Notes under the pieces: model-generated
Seen by the model: only the letters and a program-made list of their open reading frames with translations
The model's database searches: none
What the model was told of the DNA's origin: nothing
Part shown: positions 6,294 to 7,704 of the stretch, in pieces
Numbering within the stretch: the first letter of the stretch is position 1
How the letters are laid out: each line of letters starts with the position of its first letter
Position numbers and translations under genes: made by a program
DNA from: UBA3210 sp963623095
Lineage (GTDB): Bacteria; Bacillota_I; Bacilli_A; RFN20; CAG-449
Reading direction: 5' to 3'
NCBI GenBank assembly: GCA_963623095.1
Contig: CAVFKD010000044.1
Location: forward strand, 1 to 7,704
DNA: 7,704 nt

Positions 6294-6314
6294 TGTAACA
6301 TAAATCTTGTTATA
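6294..6314. promoter_or_regulatory. Dyad overlapping the -10 element (candidate operator)
   Basis: TAACA (6296-6300), seven bases, then TGTTA (6308-6312) form a perfect 5-bp dyad. The outer pair T6294/A6314 extends it past one mismatch. The right half-site sits on the extended -10, so a bound dimer would block the promoter. The neighbouring WYL regulator is the obvious candidate for autorepression. This is inferred from geometry only. Confidence 0.4.
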
Positions 6315-6316
6315 AT
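6308..6316 (+). promoter_or_regulatory. Extended -10 promoter for the WYL regulator
   Basis: TGTTATAAT is a perfect TG-N-TATAAT extended -10 element in the only sizeable intergenic gap. No good -35 lies at the usual distance (GCTTAA at 6288-6293), which is common for extended -10 promoters. Transcription would start near 6323, giving a leader of about 80 bases. A second weaker candidate, TTGAGA (6271-6276) with TGTAAC (6294-6299) and a 17-base spacer, overlaps it. Confidence 0.7.
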
Positions 6317-6357
6317 GAATTGAATAATAAGGGGAATTATGGTATAAATATTTATAG

Positions 6358-6385
6358 ACTAAGTAACTTAGTTATTTTTTAGTTT
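6358..6385 (+). terminator. Terminator-like hairpin in the WYL leader
   Basis: ACTAAG (6358-6363), loop TAA, CTTAGT (6367-6372) form a perfect 6-bp stem, followed by the T-rich run TATTTTTTAGTTTTT (6373-6387). It resembles a weak intrinsic terminator that could end the operon transcript. It also lies downstream of the promoter at 6308, so it could attenuate the WYL gene or end a short RNA of about 60 bases. The same 15-base palindrome could serve as a DNA binding site. Confidence 0.5.
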
Positions 6386-6403
6386 TTAAGATGGGAGAAA
6401 ACA

Positions 6404-7366
6404 ATGAGCGAAGTCTACGAAGGAAAAGCATCGATGTGTATAAAACTGCTTAAGGTATTAAATTCCGGTAGACTTTATTCTGTCTCAGAACTCGCGGATC
6501 TTATTGATACTAAGCCAAGAAACGTCATTGAATATAAAAAAGAACTTGAATTGATGGGATATGATATAGAAACTGTTCCAGGTAGATATGGTGGATATAA
6601 AATGAATACATCCGCGAATATACCAACAGTGAAACTAATGCCTAATGAAAAAAGTGCATTATTTGAAGCATATAACTATGTTTATTCAAAGAAAGATTTC
6701 ATGCATAAAAAAGAACTTGCGAAAGCATTTGGAAGTTTAATGTCATGTGTTCAAATAGAAGATAAATCTGATAAATTGATGGTTGTAGATAAATATCAAC
6801 TTCAAATGTCGGAAGATAAGATTCAAGAAAGATATAATTTCATTGATGATGCGATTAATGTAAAAAGAACAGTTGAGATGGAATATTCTTCTTTGAAGAG
6901 TGGACTTAAAACTCATTTAGTAGATCCATATAAATTATTTATCTACAACAATTCATGGTTCTTTCTAGCGTGGGATCATGAACATGGTGAAGTTCGTTAT
7001 TATAAGTTAAATAGAATGCAAACTTATAAATTAACAAATAAATCATTTAGAGTTTGGTCACAATTTAAAGAACAAAGCTATTTTGATGAACATGGTTTAA
7101 TTCAAAATGGTGAATACCATCATGTCGAAATGATTGTAACAGGTACCAGAGCGGTACTGATGAAAGAAAGAGTATATGGAAAGAATCAAGTAATGACTGA
7201 TTTAGGAAATGGCTCTTATAAAGTATCAATGGATATGCAAAATGATAATACTATGGTTTCATTTGTATTAGGATGTGGTAATGAAGCTACAGTTCTTGAA
7301 CCTCAATGGCTTAGAGATGAAGTTAAGAAAAAAGCTAAAGAGATAAGTGAAAAGTATGAAAAATAG
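6404..7366 (+). CDS. WYL-domain transcriptional regulator
   Basis: A 320-residue regulator of the usual three-part plan. Residues about 8-68 form a winged helix-turn-helix (YSVSELADLIDTKPRNVIEY, then a wing ending PGRYGGYKM). A helical connector follows (75-150), then a WYL domain (about 150-215) in which the motif reads NNSWFFLAWD (W185-F-F) and the conserved Arg is R204 in KLNRM. The C-terminal WCX-like dimer domain covers about 240-320. WYL domains bind nucleic acid or nucleotide-type ligands, and WYL regulators often control phage-defence loci (BrxR/CapW type). The SD is GGGAG at 6393-6397. It has its own promoter, so it is separate from the operon, but adjacency suggests it may control this locus or the secreted gene downstream. 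Confidence 0.92.
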   Translation: MSEVYEGKASMCIKLLKVLNSGRLYSVSELADLIDTKPRNVIEYKKELELMGYDIETVPGRYGGYKMNTSANIPTVKLMPNEKSALFEAYNYVYSKKDFMHKKELAKAFGSLMSCVQIEDKSDKLMVVDKYQLQMSEDKIQERYNFIDDAINVKRTVEMEYSSLKSGLKTHLVDPYKLFIYNNSWFFLAWDHEHGEVRYYKLNRMQTYKLTNKSFRVWSQFKEQSYFDEHGLIQNGEYHHVEMIVTGTRAVLMKERVYGKNQVMTDLGNGSYKVSMDMQNDNTMVSFVLGCGNEATVLEPQWLRDEVKKKAKEISEKYEK

Positions 7367-7402
7367 AATTATTATTTTTAATTTTAAAGGGAGAAAGATA
7401 TT

Positions 7403-7704
7403 ATGCAAAAATTACTACTAGCAATAATTTTATCAAGCATTACCATATCTACTGGATTAGGAATAAATGATGACAATACTTCAATTGTTAATGAAGCAAG
7501 CTATGATGTATCACATAAACTTTATGAATTTGATTCATCAAATAATTATGAGATATCTGATGATAAGCTTGTATCTACAAATGTTTTGGGAAGCAGTCAA
7601 ATTGGAAACTTAGTTATTTCAGGGAATATTACACAAAAAACTACATTTAGAAATGATGAAGCGTATGGCGTTGATGGAATTATTAGTTTCTCATATGGAT
7701 ACAA
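7403..7704 (+). CDS. Secreted protein of unknown function (3' partial)
   Basis: An open frame starts at ATG 7403 with AAAGGGAG (7386-7393) in front and runs off the window after 100 complete codons. The N-terminus MQKLLLAIILSSITIST is a signal peptide: one Lys, hydrophobic residues 4-13, then a polar Ser/Thr segment. There is no lipobox Cys, so the product should be secreted or released by type I signal peptidase. The visible mature part is rich in Asp, Asn and Ser and ends with strand-like VDGIISFSYGY, resembling no family I can name. It begins 36 bases after the WYL stop with no clear promoter or strong terminator between, so co-transcription with the regulator is likely. Confidence 0.8.
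   Translation, partial: MQKLLLAIILSSITISTGLGINDDNTSIVNEASYDVSHKLYEFDSSNNYEISDDKLVSTNVLGSSQIGNLVISGNITQKTTFRNDEAYGVDGIISFSYGY

Noticed and set aside
6329..6347. Two-codon minigene (AAGGGG, then ATG GTA TAA) in the WYL leader
   Set aside because: Spacing from the SD-like run is only 4 bases and such a short frame arises easily by chance; there is no independent support.
7359..7379. AAAAATA / TATTTTT inverted repeat at the end of the WYL gene
   Set aside because: The stem is 7 A-T pairs only, includes the stop codon region and lacks a proper T-run after it, so it is unlikely to be a terminator.
1..7704. Possible UGA reassignment, because no gene ends in TGA
   Set aside because: About 22 Trp codons are all TGG and no in-frame TGA occurs in any gene. 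Ten stops without TGA is not unusual for an AT-rich genome.
1..7704. CRISPR arrays, insertion sequences, tRNA or rRNA genes, attachment sites
   Set aside because: No regularly spaced repeats, transposase-like frames, terminal inverted repeats or tRNA-like cloverleaf sequences were seen.

Overview
This 7.7 kb window is AT-rich bacterial DNA with every supportable gene on the + strand. Strong Shine-Dalgarno (SD) sequences, Arg encoded almost only by AGA, a Gram-positive-type lipoprotein signal and tight gene packing point to a low-GC member of Bacillota or the walled or acholeplasma-like relatives of Mycoplasmatota. About 22 Trp codons are all TGG, no in-frame TGA occurs, and the ten visible stops are TAA (6) or TAG (4). 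The standard code therefore fits and the mycoplasma code does not. No finer placement is possible from the sequence.

Layout. (1) Positions 3-104 hold the 3' end of an unknown gene. (2) From 128 to 6238 there is one compact run of eight genes whose gaps range from an 8-base overlap to 18 bases: a lipoprotein, a 39-residue membrane peptide, a divergent Ser/Thr-type protein kinase with a C-terminal zinc ribbon and beta domain, an acidic 163-residue protein of unknown function, two TerY-like von Willebrand A (vWA) proteins, a PP2C phosphatase, and a 368-residue protein with a helical N-terminal domain, Lys-rich linker and DUF4097-like beta-repeat domain. (3) The only real intergenic region (6239-6403) carries an extended -10 promoter with an overlapping dyad and then a terminator-like hairpin. 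(4) Next come a WYL-family transcription regulator (6404-7366) and the start of a secreted protein of unknown function (from 7403).

The core is recognisable: kinase with zinc ribbon, TerY-type vWA protein and PP2C phosphatase together form the TerY phosphorylation triad (TerY-P). It is known from comparative genomics of tellurite-resistance-type stress systems and has been associated with anti-phage defence. The likely logic is that the kinase phosphorylates targets, perhaps the vWA proteins, and the phosphatase reverses this. This locus is an elaborated version. It has a duplicated vWA gene whose two products share a conserved C-terminal helix ending in Glu-Trp, an extra acidic protein, a possible cytoplasmic scaffold or effector with a beta-repeat domain, and two envelope components at the front of the operon. 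No nuclease, TerC/TerD or other classical effector is visible. The operon promoter lies upstream of the window.
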